Part shown: piece after piece, positions 18,155-24,510 of the stretch
How positions within the stretch are numbered: position 1 is the stretch's first letter
How the letters are laid out: every line of letters starts with the position of its first letter
NCBI GenBank assembly: GCA_015064585.1
Contig: SVRY01000024.1
Span: 1 to 38,884 of the forward strand
Reading direction: 5' to 3'
Source of the DNA: Oscillospiraceae bacterium
GTDB taxonomy: Bacteria; Bacillota; Clostridia; Oscillospirales; CAG-272
Length of the DNA stretch: 38,884 bases
Notes under the pieces: generated by a model
The model's database searches: none
What the model was told of the DNA's origin: nothing
What the model saw: the letters and a program-made list of their open reading frames with translations, nothing else
Translations under genes and position numbers: made by a program

Positions 18155-18218
18155 TAGTTTTGGAAAGAAAAAAAGAGGTCGACGAAAATTTTATAAAAAA
18201 TTCATAATTTGTATTGTA

Positions 18219-18455
18219 TTATAAAAAGAGCTTTATGTTGGGAATGGCTGCTCCGGCGATTAAAATGCCAAGTGAGGCAAGCGCTGTACTGAGCAATTCT
18301 GCAATAACCGAAAGAAATCCTGTCATAATGCCGCCGTCGGGAGCAGCGGTATATATGTAATGGCAAGTGTAGAGCAAAACCACCAAAATCATGGGCAGAG
18401 CCAACCGAAGAACGATGTTAACGACGGTGAGTATATAATATTCAAATTTCAACAT
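18219..18455 (-). CDS. Small hypothetical membrane protein, 78 residues
   Basis: The protein has two hydrophobic helices (about 8-32 and 40-70) separated by a short polar loop (TAAPDGG). I recognise no family. The start at 18455 is chosen because AAAAGGAG precedes it and a good promoter (TTTACA, 17 nt, TATCAT) lies just upstream. The longer open frame reaching 18809 would read through that promoter. No clear terminator follows before the VanY-like promoter region. It could be a small envelope protein; a toxin-like role is possible but there is no partner gene. Confidence 0.6.
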   Translation of the reverse strand: MLKFEYYILTVVNIVLRLALPMILVVLLYTCHYIYTAAPDGGIMTGFLSVIAELLSTALASLGILIAGAAIPNIKLFL

Positions 18456-18486
18456 TGCATATCTCCTTTTCTTTTGTATCGATCCA

Positions 18487-18515
18487 ATGATATCACAGGG
18501 TGTGTTGAATGTAAA
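18487..18515 (-). promoter_or_regulatory. Promoter of the 78-residue membrane protein gene
   Basis: On the reverse strand, TTTACA (18510-18515), a 17-nt spacer and TATCAT (18487-18492), 31 nt before the start codon. Confidence 0.65.
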
Positions 18516-18716
18516 GCGGCAAAATTGCGGAAGAATATGCAAGAATTTCCCGATTCGACAAATTTCGTATTTGTAGACAATGGAAACCTGAATGCAGGGC
18601 GAAATGAAGTCATGCTTTTTGCGAATAATCGGCAATTTCGGTTTTAAAAGGATAAAAAACGATATTTTTATATGTTTGCAAGATATTTCATGTCGAAATA
18701 TGGGGAACGACACCGG

Positions 18717-18746
18717 TTTACAAATGGGTGGGCGGTGTGATATGCT
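18717..18746 (+). promoter_or_regulatory. Candidate promoter of the DUF6514-like gene
   Basis: TTTACA (18717-18722), an 18-nt spacer and TATGCT (18741-18746). An 8-bp inverted repeat (TGGGTGGG 18725-18732, CCCACCCA 18755-18762) surrounds the -10 box and probable start site and could act as an operator or an RNA hairpin. Confidence 0.55.
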
Positions 18747-18762
18747 GAAACTAACCCACCCA
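18725..18762. repeat. Inverted repeat spanning a promoter -10 region
   Basis: Perfect 8-bp arms TGGGTGGG (18725-18732) and CCCACCCA (18755-18762) with a 22-nt centre. No T-run follows, so it is not a normal terminator. A protein-binding site or leader hairpin is possible. Confidence 0.6.
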
Positions 18763-18823
18763 ATGAAGAGACATATGAATATTGGGATCACGCAAAAATA
18801 ATAAGACATGGAAATGGAGTGAG

Positions 18824-19147
18824 ATGGATATGAAACAAGAAAACATAATAAGGTATGAGAAGAGAATATATGTGCCGGAGGCGGAATTGCATTTGCAGTA
18901 TTATTTGTATACGAACCCGGCGGGGGACGGCAGCGGCCGCAGAATATATGATTTGGAAATTTTGGGTATGGATCCCACAGGAAGAGATGTGTGTTTTATA
19001 TCGGATATTGCCACGTCTTCTTCCATGGCGGAGAAGATCTGGCGGGTCTTTACCGATGAATTGGTAACACCGATAACAGCGGAGGATATTTTGGCTGATT
19101 TGCTCAGTGACAAAAGTTTTTTGCAAATGGCAGATGATATGTTCTAA
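18824..19147 (+). CDS. DUF6514-like hypothetical protein
   Basis: A 107-residue soluble acidic protein. The pattern of a beta-rich first half (LHLQYYLYTN, RRIYDLEILGMD, VCFISDIATS) followed by a helical end (MAEKIWRVFTDELVTPITAEDILADLL) resembles the clostridial DUF6514 family, which has no known function. Two ATGs, 18824 and 18830, both lie after GGAG at 18816-18819; the first gives 4-nt spacing, the second 10-nt. The gene is single, with its own promoter, and its 3' end shares a hairpin with the convergent SpoIIQ-like gene. The family assignment is by eye and moderately sure. Confidence 0.65.
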   Translation: MDMKQENIIRYEKRIYVPEAELHLQYYLYTNPAGDGSGRRIYDLEILGMDPTGRDVCFISDIATSSSMAEKIWRVFTDELVTPITAEDILADLLSDKSFLQMADDMF

Positions 19148-19180
19148 AAAACAAAGGCAGTCATCAAGTAACTGCCTTTG
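19146..19180. terminator. Shared hairpin terminator between convergent genes
   Basis: A 10-bp perfect stem, CAAAGGCAGT (19152-19161) with ACTGCCTTTG (19171-19180), has a 9-nt loop. On the reverse strand it is followed by TTTTTT, so it best serves the SpoIIQ-like gene; on the forward strand only a short T-rich end is present. Confidence 0.8.
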
Positions 19181-19189
19181 AATGAAGAT

Positions 19190-19906
19190 TTATTCGTTTC
19201 CCGAGTCAACCCCCGGAACTTTGGAAAAGTCCAGCATTGTTTCGGGGTTGATGCGGTCGCCGGTGGGGGAAAACAGTTCCAAATGCAAATGATCGGTTTC
19301 GCACTGCTCGATCATGGCAGTATCCCCCACTGCGGCAATGATTTGTCCTGCAGTAACGGTTACGCCTTCTGCAATCCCTTCCGGCAGGTCGAGTGCCAAA
19401 TTTTGATAGAGCGCTGTGTTGCTGTCGTTTTGGACAATGGTAATTGACATGCCCATCAGCGGATCTTCGGAAATATCGGTGATGACACCGCCGGTCATGG
19501 CGTAAACTGCGGAACCGCAAGCGGCGCTGACATCAATGCCGGTGTGTGCACGGTAATCTTCCATGGTCAGTGACCATACGGGCAGATCGATACTGAAGCC
19601 CTTTAAAACGTAACCGTCGGCAGGCAATACATAGGAGGGCTCATCTTCGGATCCGGTGGATTGATCAGGATTGTCTTCTGAGGGCTTGTTGGTGTCATTG
19701 CTGTCTTCGTGCTCGGGAGGCTTCGGTGTATCGTTGTTTCCGTTAACGGCAGGGGGGTCATTGGTCAAAGGGGGATTTTGTTTGTTCTGGGATCGATGGG
19801 CGCTCACAAATGCTACAATGGTCAGACACATGACGGAGCATACGATCATTGCCAGTACAATGTACATGGAATGTTGGATGAGTTTGCGTTTGGCGTGATA
19901 ATTCAT
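19190..19906 (-). CDS. M23-family (LytM-fold) membrane protein, SpoIIQ-like
   Basis: A 238-residue protein: N-terminal membrane helix (about 14-36), Pro/Asn/Asp/Glu-rich linker (about 40-90) and a LytM/M23 domain. MEDYRAHTGIDVSA carries zinc ligands His121 and Asp125, and DHLHLEL carries His206 and His208. The general-base His of active LytM enzymes (YxHL) is Asn169 in YQNL. The EDYRAHTGID block, the YQNL variation and GDTAMIEQ before DHLHLE look like SpoIIQ, the forespore partner of SpoIIIAH in engulfment. The alternative is an ordinary cell-wall endopeptidase. The ribosome binding site is AGAAGG. A SigF-like promoter may lie upstream. No other sporulation gene is adjacent. Confidence 0.75.
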   Translation of the reverse strand: MNYHAKRKLIQHSMYIVLAMIVCSVMCLTIVAFVSAHRSQNKQNPPLTNDPPAVNGNNDTPKPPEHEDSNDTNKPSEDNPDQSTGSEDEPSYVLPADGYVLKGFSIDLPVWSLTMEDYRAHTGIDVSAACGSAVYAMTGGVITDISEDPLMGMSITIVQNDSNTALYQNLALDLPEGIAEGVTVTAGQIIAAVGDTAMIEQCETDHLHLELFSPTGDRINPETMLDFSKVPGVDSGNE

Positions 19907-19948
19907 AAAAGATACCTTCTTTCCGTTTTTCTGGGATTAGTCTTTGCA

Positions 19949-19974
19949 GAAATCGGAAAGATATACACAAAAAA
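19949..19974 (-). promoter_or_regulatory. Possible SigF/SigG-like promoter of the SpoIIQ-like gene
   Basis: Reading the reverse strand, GTATA (19962-19966) is followed 14 nt later by GCAAAGACTA, which fits the forespore sigma pattern (GywTA, N15, GgnrAnAnTw) except for a one-nt shorter spacer and one mismatch. No sigma-A promoter is visible in the same gap. Weak evidence by itself. Confidence 0.3.
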
Positions 19975-20004
19975 ATAAAACCGCCGCATTGATATACGGC
20001 GGAA
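19972..20004 (-). terminator. Terminator of the AbrB-family gene
   Basis: CCGCCG (19981-19986) pairs with CGGCGG (19997-20002). On the reverse strand the helix is followed by GTTTTATTTTTTT. It lies 18 nt after the abrB-like stop. Confidence 0.82.
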
Positions 20005-20021
20005 TGTTTTATATGCCAAGG

Positions 20022-20270
20022 TCAGTCAACGAGCGAGCCCAGTTTGCGTACACAGCTACGACAGATCAATTTTCCATGATAAAGGGTCATTTCCTCGTCG
20101 TTGCCGCAAAAACAACAATTGGGTACATATTTTTTGAGGATGATCTTTTCGTTTTCGATAAAGATTTCAAGACTGTCTTTGGGACTGATGTTAAGGGTTT
20201 CGCGCAATTCTTTCGGGAGAACAATTCTGCCCAATTGGTCAATGGGGCGAACGATACCGGTTGATTTCAT
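20022..20270 (-). CDS. AbrB/SpoVT-type transcription regulator with C-terminal zinc knuckle
   Basis: An 82-residue regulator. Residues 1-47 are the swapped-hairpin AbrB DNA-binding domain (MKSTGIVRPIDQLGRIVLPKELRETLNI, the family's classic start). The rest is a short metal-binding knuckle with Cys52/Cys55 (or 53) and Cys70/Cys73. AbrB proteins bind DNA as dimers or tetramers and control transition-state genes; the cysteine knuckle may mediate assembly or sensing. TGAGGTG precedes the ATG. Its own promoter is TTGACT, 17 nt, TACAAT. It is divergent from the S10 operon and may act on the 617-nt gap between them or on the SpoIIQ-like gene downstream, but no target is shown. Confidence 0.9.
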   Translation of the reverse strand: MKSTGIVRPIDQLGRIVLPKELRETLNISPKDSLEIFIENEKIILKKYVPNCCFCGNDEEMTLYHGKLICRSCVRKLGSLVD

Positions 20271-20338
20271 GTTTTAGCACCTCACAGATCATAATTTAGT
20301 GTACGGCGGAAAAAGTCGGATTCCGTCGTCTTATGTAT

Positions 20339-20367
20339 ATTGTAACATTTTGTCGGAAAAAAGTCAA
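20339..20367 (-). promoter_or_regulatory. Promoter of the AbrB-family gene
   Basis: On the reverse strand, TTGACT (20362-20367), a 17-nt spacer and TACAAT (20339-20344), 68 nt before the start codon. Confidence 0.8.
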
Positions 20368-20417
20368 TACCAAATTTAAAGTTTGGTTCCAAAAAATGAA
20401 AAAACTATAAAAATCGG

Positions 20418-20429
20418 AATCACGTGATT
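20418..20429. repeat. Perfect 12-bp palindrome with CACGTG core
   Basis: AATCACGTGATT reads the same on both strands. It lies in the AbrB-S10 intergenic region, about 186 bp upstream of the S10 -35 box. A second CACGTG-centred palindrome (20549-20558) is exactly 130 bp away. Candidate dimer-protein operator. Confidence 0.6.
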
Positions 20430-20548
20430 TGATTAGATAAAATGGAAAAATGTGGACTTCGTTAAAATTGTTTCCTTAATATATAGATATAACTACAATA
20501 TTTAGTAGTGCACAAGTGAACGTACCACATCCCCTTTGATTTGTGTGC

Positions 20549-20558
20549 CACACGTGTG
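20549..20558. repeat. Perfect 10-bp palindrome with CACGTG core
   Basis: CACACGTGTG lies 56 bp upstream of the S10 -35 box and shares its central CACGTG with the palindrome at 20418-20429. Confidence 0.6.
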
Positions 20559-20614
20559 TAAATGTGAACAAATTGTAAATTTAAATATTTTTAAAAAAAT
20601 ATTGCACAAAACTA

Positions 20615-20643
20615 TTGCTTTTTTTTTGTACATGTAGTATAAT
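20615..20643 (+). promoter_or_regulatory. Promoter of the S10-spc-alpha operon
   Basis: TTGCTT (20615-20620), a 17-nt spacer rich in T, and a perfect TATAAT (20638-20643). AAAACTATTGC (20608-20618) overlaps the -35. A start near 20650 gives a leader of about 238 nt before rpsJ. No other promoter of this strength was seen up to rplQ. Confidence 0.85.
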
Positions 20644-20649
20644 GGCAGG

Positions 20650-20887
20650 GCTTGATGTGCGAAGAAGCGAAAGGTTGCTGCAGAAATGCAGGTAATTTTC
20701 GTGGAGTATGTCCGTAGAACGGGCGAAAAAGAATGAATTGACATTCTAACCCGGATTTCAAAGCAGTGAACCCATGCAGCGAAATTCGGTTTTCTTAAGG
20801 AAGCACCGTGAAACACACGGGAAGGCGTATTGAGAAATGTGCTGGATAAGTCAGTTCCGCCCCAAAATTTATAAGGAGGCAAACAAA
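20650..20887 (+). promoter_or_regulatory. Structured 5' leader of the S10 operon
   Basis: The leader carries a chain of hairpins: an outer stem 20667-20672/20697-20702 around CTGCA-GAAA-TGCAG (20678-20691); GTCCGT/ACGGGC (20710-20715/20719-20724); AGAATG/CATTCT (20730-20735/20742-20747); a 9-bp stem 20751-20759/20781-20789 with one GU pair; and CCGTG/CACGG (20806-20810/20816-20820). No terminator is seen, and there is no convincing leader ORF. By analogy with other S10 operons it may sense a ribosomal protein such as L4, but that is not shown here. Confidence 0.6.
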
Positions 20888-21199
20888 GTGGCAGTTAAGG
20901 AAACACTGAGAATCAAACTGAAGAGTTATGACCACACCTTGATCGACCAGGCTGCAGAAAAGATCGTGGAAGCCGCAAAGAGAAACGGCGCTACCGTATC
21001 TGGTCCCATTCCGCTCCCTACTGAAAAAGAAGTTGTAACCATTCTGCGCGCAGTCCACAAATATAAGGATAGCCGTGAACAGTTTGAACTTCGTACTCAC
21101 AAGAGACTGATTGACATCGTTAAGCCCACACAGAAAGTTGTGGATGCTATTTCCAGTCTCGAACTTCCCGCCGGTGTGGAATTGGAAGTTAAGCTTTGA
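20888..21199 (+). CDS. rpsJ: 30S ribosomal protein S10
   Basis: Head protein of the small subunit, also a partner of NusB in antitermination. The 103 residues match the family length; [26 protein letters not shown] and RTHKRLIDI are typical. The start is GTG at 20888, 8 nt after AAGGAGG (20873-20879); a reading from GTG/ATG further upstream would add residues absent from S10 and enter the leader. First gene of the operon. Confidence 0.97.
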   Translation: MAVKETLRIKLKSYDHTLIDQAAEKIVEAAKRNGATVSGPIPLPTEKEVVTILRAVHKYKDSREQFELRTHKRLIDIVKPTQKVVDAISSLELPAGVELEVKL

Positions 21200-21212
21200 T
21201 CAAGCAGCATAG

Positions 21213-21269
21213 CTTTCTACCACGCGACAGAAAGTTTTATGTCATGTTGGCAGGTGCCCGCCTGTCAAC
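21213..21269 (+). promoter_or_regulatory. Two tandem hairpins between rpsJ and rplC
   Basis: CTTTCT/AGAAAG (21213-21218/21229-21234) is followed by TTTT. A second stem, 21246-21254/21261-21269 (9 bp with one GU), has no T-run. The first could be a weak attenuator and the second an RNA processing or protein-binding site. The 97-nt gap is long for this operon. Confidence 0.45.
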
Positions 21270-21296
21270 CAATAACTAAAACAGGAGGAACAAAAA

Positions 21297-21929
21297 ATGA
21301 AAAAGGGTATCATTGGCAAGAAGATCGGTATGACACAGATCTTCGATGAAGTGGGAAATGCCATTCCCGTAACAGTAATTGAAGCAGGTCCCTGCGTAGT
21401 AGCACAGATCAAAACAAAAGAAAATGACGGTTATGAAGCTATTCAGTTGGGCTTCGCAGATCTGGGTGCAAAGCAGACCAACAAACCCGCAGCCGGTCAC
21501 TTTAAAAAGGCCGGAAGTGCTCCCAAGAAGCACCTGAAGGAATTCCGTCTGGAGGATATCACAGGTTACAGCATTGGCGAAACCGTTACCGCTGACATTT
21601 TTGCAGCAGGTGAAAAGGTCGACATTACCGGTGTTACCAAAGGTCGCGGATACACAGGCGCGGTTAAGAGATGGGGACACCACATTCTCAGAATGACACA
21701 CGGTACCGGTCCTATCCACCGTCAGGTCGGTTCCATGGGCGCGAACTCTTCTCCGTCCAGAGTGTTCAAGAATAAAAAGATGGCAGGTCAGTACGGTAAC
21801 GAAAAAGTGACCGTTCTGAATCTGGAAGTTGCGAAAATCGATGCGGCTAAGAATTTGATCGCTGTCAAGGGTGCTGTTCCCGGTGCCAAGGGCGGTATCG
21901 TATTTATCCGCAATACTGTGAAAGCATAA
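21297..21929 (+). CDS. rplC: 50S ribosomal protein L3
   Basis: An early-assembling large-subunit protein whose long loop reaches near the peptidyl-transferase centre. The 210 residues begin [15 protein letters not shown] and contain the conserved loop region around [14 protein letters not shown] and the tail [14 protein letters not shown]. The ATG is preceded by AGGAGG. Second gene of the operon, followed by rplD after 18 nt. Confidence 0.98.
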   Translation: MKKGIIGKKIGMTQIFDEVGNAIPVTVIEAGPCVVAQIKTKENDGYEAIQLGFADLGAKQTNKPAAGHFKKAGSAPKKHLKEFRLEDITGYSIGETVTADIFAAGEKVDITGVTKGRGYTGAVKRWGHHILRMTHGTGPIHRQVGSMGANSSPSRVFKNKKMAGQYGNEKVTVLNLEVAKIDAAKNLIAVKGAVPGAKGGIVFIRNTVKA

Positions 21930-21947
21930 TCGGAAGGAGGACACACG

Positions 21948-22664
21948 ATGCCTAACGTAAAGATTTTGAATATGCAAGGCGCGGAAGTCGGCGAGATTGC
22001 TTTGTCCGATAAAGTGTTCGGCGCAGAAGTAAACGGCGCGGTTCTTCATTCCGCAGTCAGAGCCTATCTGATGAATCAAAGACAGGGTACTCAGTCCACT
22101 CTGACCCGCACCGAAGTATCCGGTGGCGGTAAGAAGCCCTGGAGACAGAAGGGGACCGGTAGAGCAAGACAGGGTTCTACCAGAGCTCCTCAGTGGACAC
22201 ACGGTGGTATCGCTCTCGGCCCCAAGCCCAGAACCTACCGTATTAACCTGAATAAGAAGACTAAGCGGGTAGCAATGGTCAGCGCACTTTCTGATAAGGT
22301 AGCAAACAATGCGCTGGTGGTTGTAGACTCCATCCAGGCAACCGAATTCAAGACCAAGACTATGGTCAACATGCTGGAAGCGCTGGGTGCAAACAAGACT
22401 GTTTCCAAAAACTACAAGGTTTGGGAAAAGAACGAAGCCGGTGAAAAGGTGAGTGCTGTGAAAAGTGCTGAACACACTGTAGCAGTTAAGACTCTGATTG
22501 TTACCGAGGCTGTGGATGAAAAGATCATTAAGAGCTTTGCTAACATTCCCACCGCAACCACTACCCTCAGCACCACGATCAATGTTTATGAGATTTTGAA
22601 TGCTGAAAAGGTGATCATCACTGAAGCTGCTGTCAAGAAGCTCGAGGAGGTATACGGAGTATGA
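21948..22664 (+). CDS. rplD: 50S ribosomal protein L4 with an internal insertion
   Basis: L4 lines the exit tunnel, and in some bacteria it represses the S10 operon. The extended loop [19 protein letters not shown] is intact. At 238 residues it is about 30 longer than common L4: a charged stretch at about residues 149-180 (around [14 protein letters not shown]) interrupts the C-terminal Rossmann-like part before [12 protein letters not shown]. The rest, including the NVYEIL end region, is typical. The start is after GGAAGGAGG. The stop overlaps rplW (ATGA). Confidence 0.97.
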   Translation: MPNVKILNMQGAEVGEIALSDKVFGAEVNGAVLHSAVRAYLMNQRQGTQSTLTRTEVSGGGKKPWRQKGTGRARQGSTRAPQWTHGGIALGPKPRTYRINLNKKTKRVAMVSALSDKVANNALVVVDSIQATEFKTKTMVNMLEALGANKTVSKNYKVWEKNEAGEKVSAVKSAEHTVAVKTLIVTEAVDEKIIKSFANIPTATTTLSTTINVYEILNAEKVIITEAAVKKLEEVYGV

Positions 22665-22957
22665 AAACATCTTATGATATTATCATCCGTCCCGTCATCA
22701 CCGAGGACAGTATGGCGCGCATCGCTACTGAAAAGAAGTATACTTTTGAAGTAGCAAAGAATGCAACCAAGCCTGAAATTGCAAAGGCAGTTGAAGAAGC
22801 TTTCAAAGTAAAGGTTGCTAGCGTTAACACAATCAACATGAAGAGAAAGCCCAAGAGACTCGGTATGAATGAAGGTTACACCTCTGCTTGGAAAAAGGCG
22901 ATCGTTACCTTGACTGCCGATTCCAAGACCATCGAGTTCTTCGAAGGTATGATGTAA
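22661..22957 (+). CDS. rplW: 50S ribosomal protein L23
   Basis: Tunnel-exit protein that docks trigger factor and the signal recognition particle. 98 residues: [12 protein letters not shown] at the start and [22 protein letters not shown] are characteristic; KRKPKRLG and KKAIVTL follow. Its ATG overlaps the rplD stop by 4 nt, with GAGGAGG inside rplD supplying the ribosome binding site. Confidence 0.98.
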   Translation: MKTSYDIIIRPVITEDSMARIATEKKYTFEVAKNATKPEIAKAVEEAFKVKVASVNTINMKRKPKRLGMNEGYTSAWKKAIVTLTADSKTIEFFEGMM

Positions 22958-22977
22958 GGAAGGAGTGAATAAATACA

Positions 22978-23808
22978 ATGGCAACTAAGGCATATAAGCC
23001 TACCACTCCTGGTAGAAGAGGTATGACGGTTCCTTCTTTTGAAGAAGTTACCAAGTTCAGCCCTGAAAAGAAGCTGACAGTCACCCTGAAAAGCAAGGCT
23101 GGCCGTAACAGCTATGGCCGCATCACCGTTCGTCACCATGGCGGCGGTAATAAAAAGAAGTACAGAATTATCGACTTCAAGCGTCAGACTGAAGGTGCAG
23201 CAAAGGTAATCGGTGTTGAGTACGACCCCAACAGAACCGCTTACATTGCACTGGTAGAATATGAAGACGGTACCAGAAGCTATATTCTGGCTCCCGTAGG
23301 ACTCACTGACGGCGACGTAATCTACAGCGCTCCCGATGCTGACATCAAGCCCGGTAATACTCTGCCTATCGCCAACATTCCCGTTGGTACCATGATCAAC
23401 AACATTGAGCTGTATCCCGGTAAGGGCGGTCAGTTGGTTCGTTCTGCAGGTGCTGCAGCACAGCTGATGGCCAAGGCAAACGGTATGGCACAGGTTCGTC
23501 TTCCCTCCGGCGAAGTTCGTTTGGTTCGTTTGGATTGCAAAGCAACCATTGGTCAGATCGGTAACATCGAACACGACACTGTCAAGGTTGGTAAAGCGGG
23601 TAAAACTCGTCATCTGGGTATTCGTCCTACCGTTCGCGGTTCTGTAATGAACCCCTGCGATCACCCTCATGGTGGTGGTGAAGGTAGATCCCCCATCGGT
23701 CGTCCCGGTCCTGTTACACCTTGGGGCAAACCTGCCCTGGGTTACAAGACTCGTAACAAGAAGGCAAGAACCGATAAGTTTATCGTAAAACGCAGAAACG
23801 GTAAGTAA
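22978..23808 (+). CDS. rplB: 50S ribosomal protein L2
   Basis: Core large-subunit protein needed for subunit joining and peptidyl transfer. 276 residues, standard length: [14 protein letters not shown], then [17 protein letters not shown], and the conserved [17 protein letters not shown] containing the active-centre histidine. GGAAGGAG precedes the ATG by 11-14 nt. Confidence 0.99.
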   Translation: MATKAYKPTTPGRRGMTVPSFEEVTKFSPEKKLTVTLKSKAGRNSYGRITVRHHGGGNKKKYRIIDFKRQTEGAAKVIGVEYDPNRTAYIALVEYEDGTRSYILAPVGLTDGDVIYSAPDADIKPGNTLPIANIPVGTMINNIELYPGKGGQLVRSAGAAAQLMAKANGMAQVRLPSGEVRLVRLDCKATIGQIGNIEHDTVKVGKAGKTRHLGIRPTVRGSVMNPCDHPHGGGEGRSPIGRPGPVTPWGKPALGYKTRNKKARTDKFIVKRRNGK

Positions 23809-23826
23809 TGGAAGGAGACAAATGAT

Positions 23827-24108
23827 ATGAGCAGAAGCCTTAAAAAAGGACCTTTTGTCGAAGCGAAATTGTTTGGCCGCATTGTGGCTATGAACAACGC
23901 CGGCGAGAAAAGAGTGATCAAGACCTGGTCGAGAGCTTCCACTATTTTCCCGGAATTTGTGGGACATACTGTTGCTGTACATGACGGCAAGAAGCACGTT
24001 CCGGTATATGTCACTGAAGACATGGTGGGACATAAGCTGGGTGAGTTTGCACCCACAAGAACCTTCAAGGGTCACGCAGGTTCCAAGACATCCAACAACG
24101 GTAAATAA
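23827..24108 (+). CDS. rpsS: 30S ribosomal protein S19
   Basis: Head protein of the small subunit near the A-site tRNA; works with S13. 93 residues with [27 protein letters not shown] and [13 protein letters not shown]. The start is fixed by GGAAGGAG and by homology of the N-terminus. Between rplB and rplV as in all S10 operons. Confidence 0.98.
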   Translation: MSRSLKKGPFVEAKLFGRIVAMNNAGEKRVIKTWSRASTIFPEFVGHTVAVHDGKKHVPVYVTEDMVGHKLGEFAPTRTFKGHAGSKTSNNGK

Positions 24109-24154
24109 GAAAGTAGAATTTCGCAAATAAGGCGAAGGGAGGCAAAATACTGAA

Positions 24155-24490
24155 ATGGAAGCAAGAGCGTATCTGAAATATGCTAGAATTTCTCCCCGCA
24201 AGGTGTGCATTGTGCTGGACCTGATCCGCGGCAAGAGCGCGGATGAGGCAATGGGTATTCTGAAGAACACCCACAAGTCAGCTTCTGAATATCTTATCAA
24301 GCTTCTGAATTCTGCAGTTGCAAATGCTGAAAACAACTTCGGCATGGATAAGAGTAAGCTGTATGTATCTGAATGCTTCGTATGCCCTGGCCCTACTCTG
24401 AAGAGAATGATGCCGAGAGCAAGAGGAAGCGCAGACCGCATTCTGAAAAGAACCAGCCACGTTACCATCGCGGTAAAAGAAAGAGACTAA
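24155..24490 (+). CDS. rplV: 50S ribosomal protein L22
   Basis: Its long beta-hairpin narrows the peptide exit tunnel together with L4, a site tied to macrolide sensitivity. 111 residues: AYLKYARISPRKVCIVLDLIRGK at the start and PTLKRMMPRARGSADRILKRTSH for the hairpin. The ribosome binding site GGGAGG is about 13 nt from the ATG, longer than at its neighbours. Confidence 0.98.
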   Translation: MEARAYLKYARISPRKVCIVLDLIRGKSADEAMGILKNTHKSASEYLIKLLNSAVANAENNFGMDKSKLYVSECFVCPGPTLKRMMPRARGSADRILKRTSHVTIAVKERD

Positions 24491-24510
24491 GAGAAGGAGG
24501 TTAAAGATTC

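Larger units (their letters stand above)
18516..18823. other. Non-coding stretch between divergent genes
   Basis: About 310 nt without a convincing gene. It holds the forward promoter at 18717-18746 and the inverted repeat 18725-18762. Short open frames here have no ribosome binding site and are low-complexity; nothing else is seen between 18520 and 18710. Confidence 0.5.

Noticed and set aside
18360-18800. Small forward genes in the 18.4-18.8 kb gap
   Set aside because: No ribosome binding sites and low-complexity translations; overlap promoters of real genes.
21276-22670. Long reverse-strand open frame opposite rplC-rplD
   Set aside because: Antisense shadow of strongly biased ribosomal genes; Cys/Ser/Phe-rich translation without motifs or ribosome binding site. 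The same holds for reverse frames at 22876-24468, 27809-29215 and 34801-35994.
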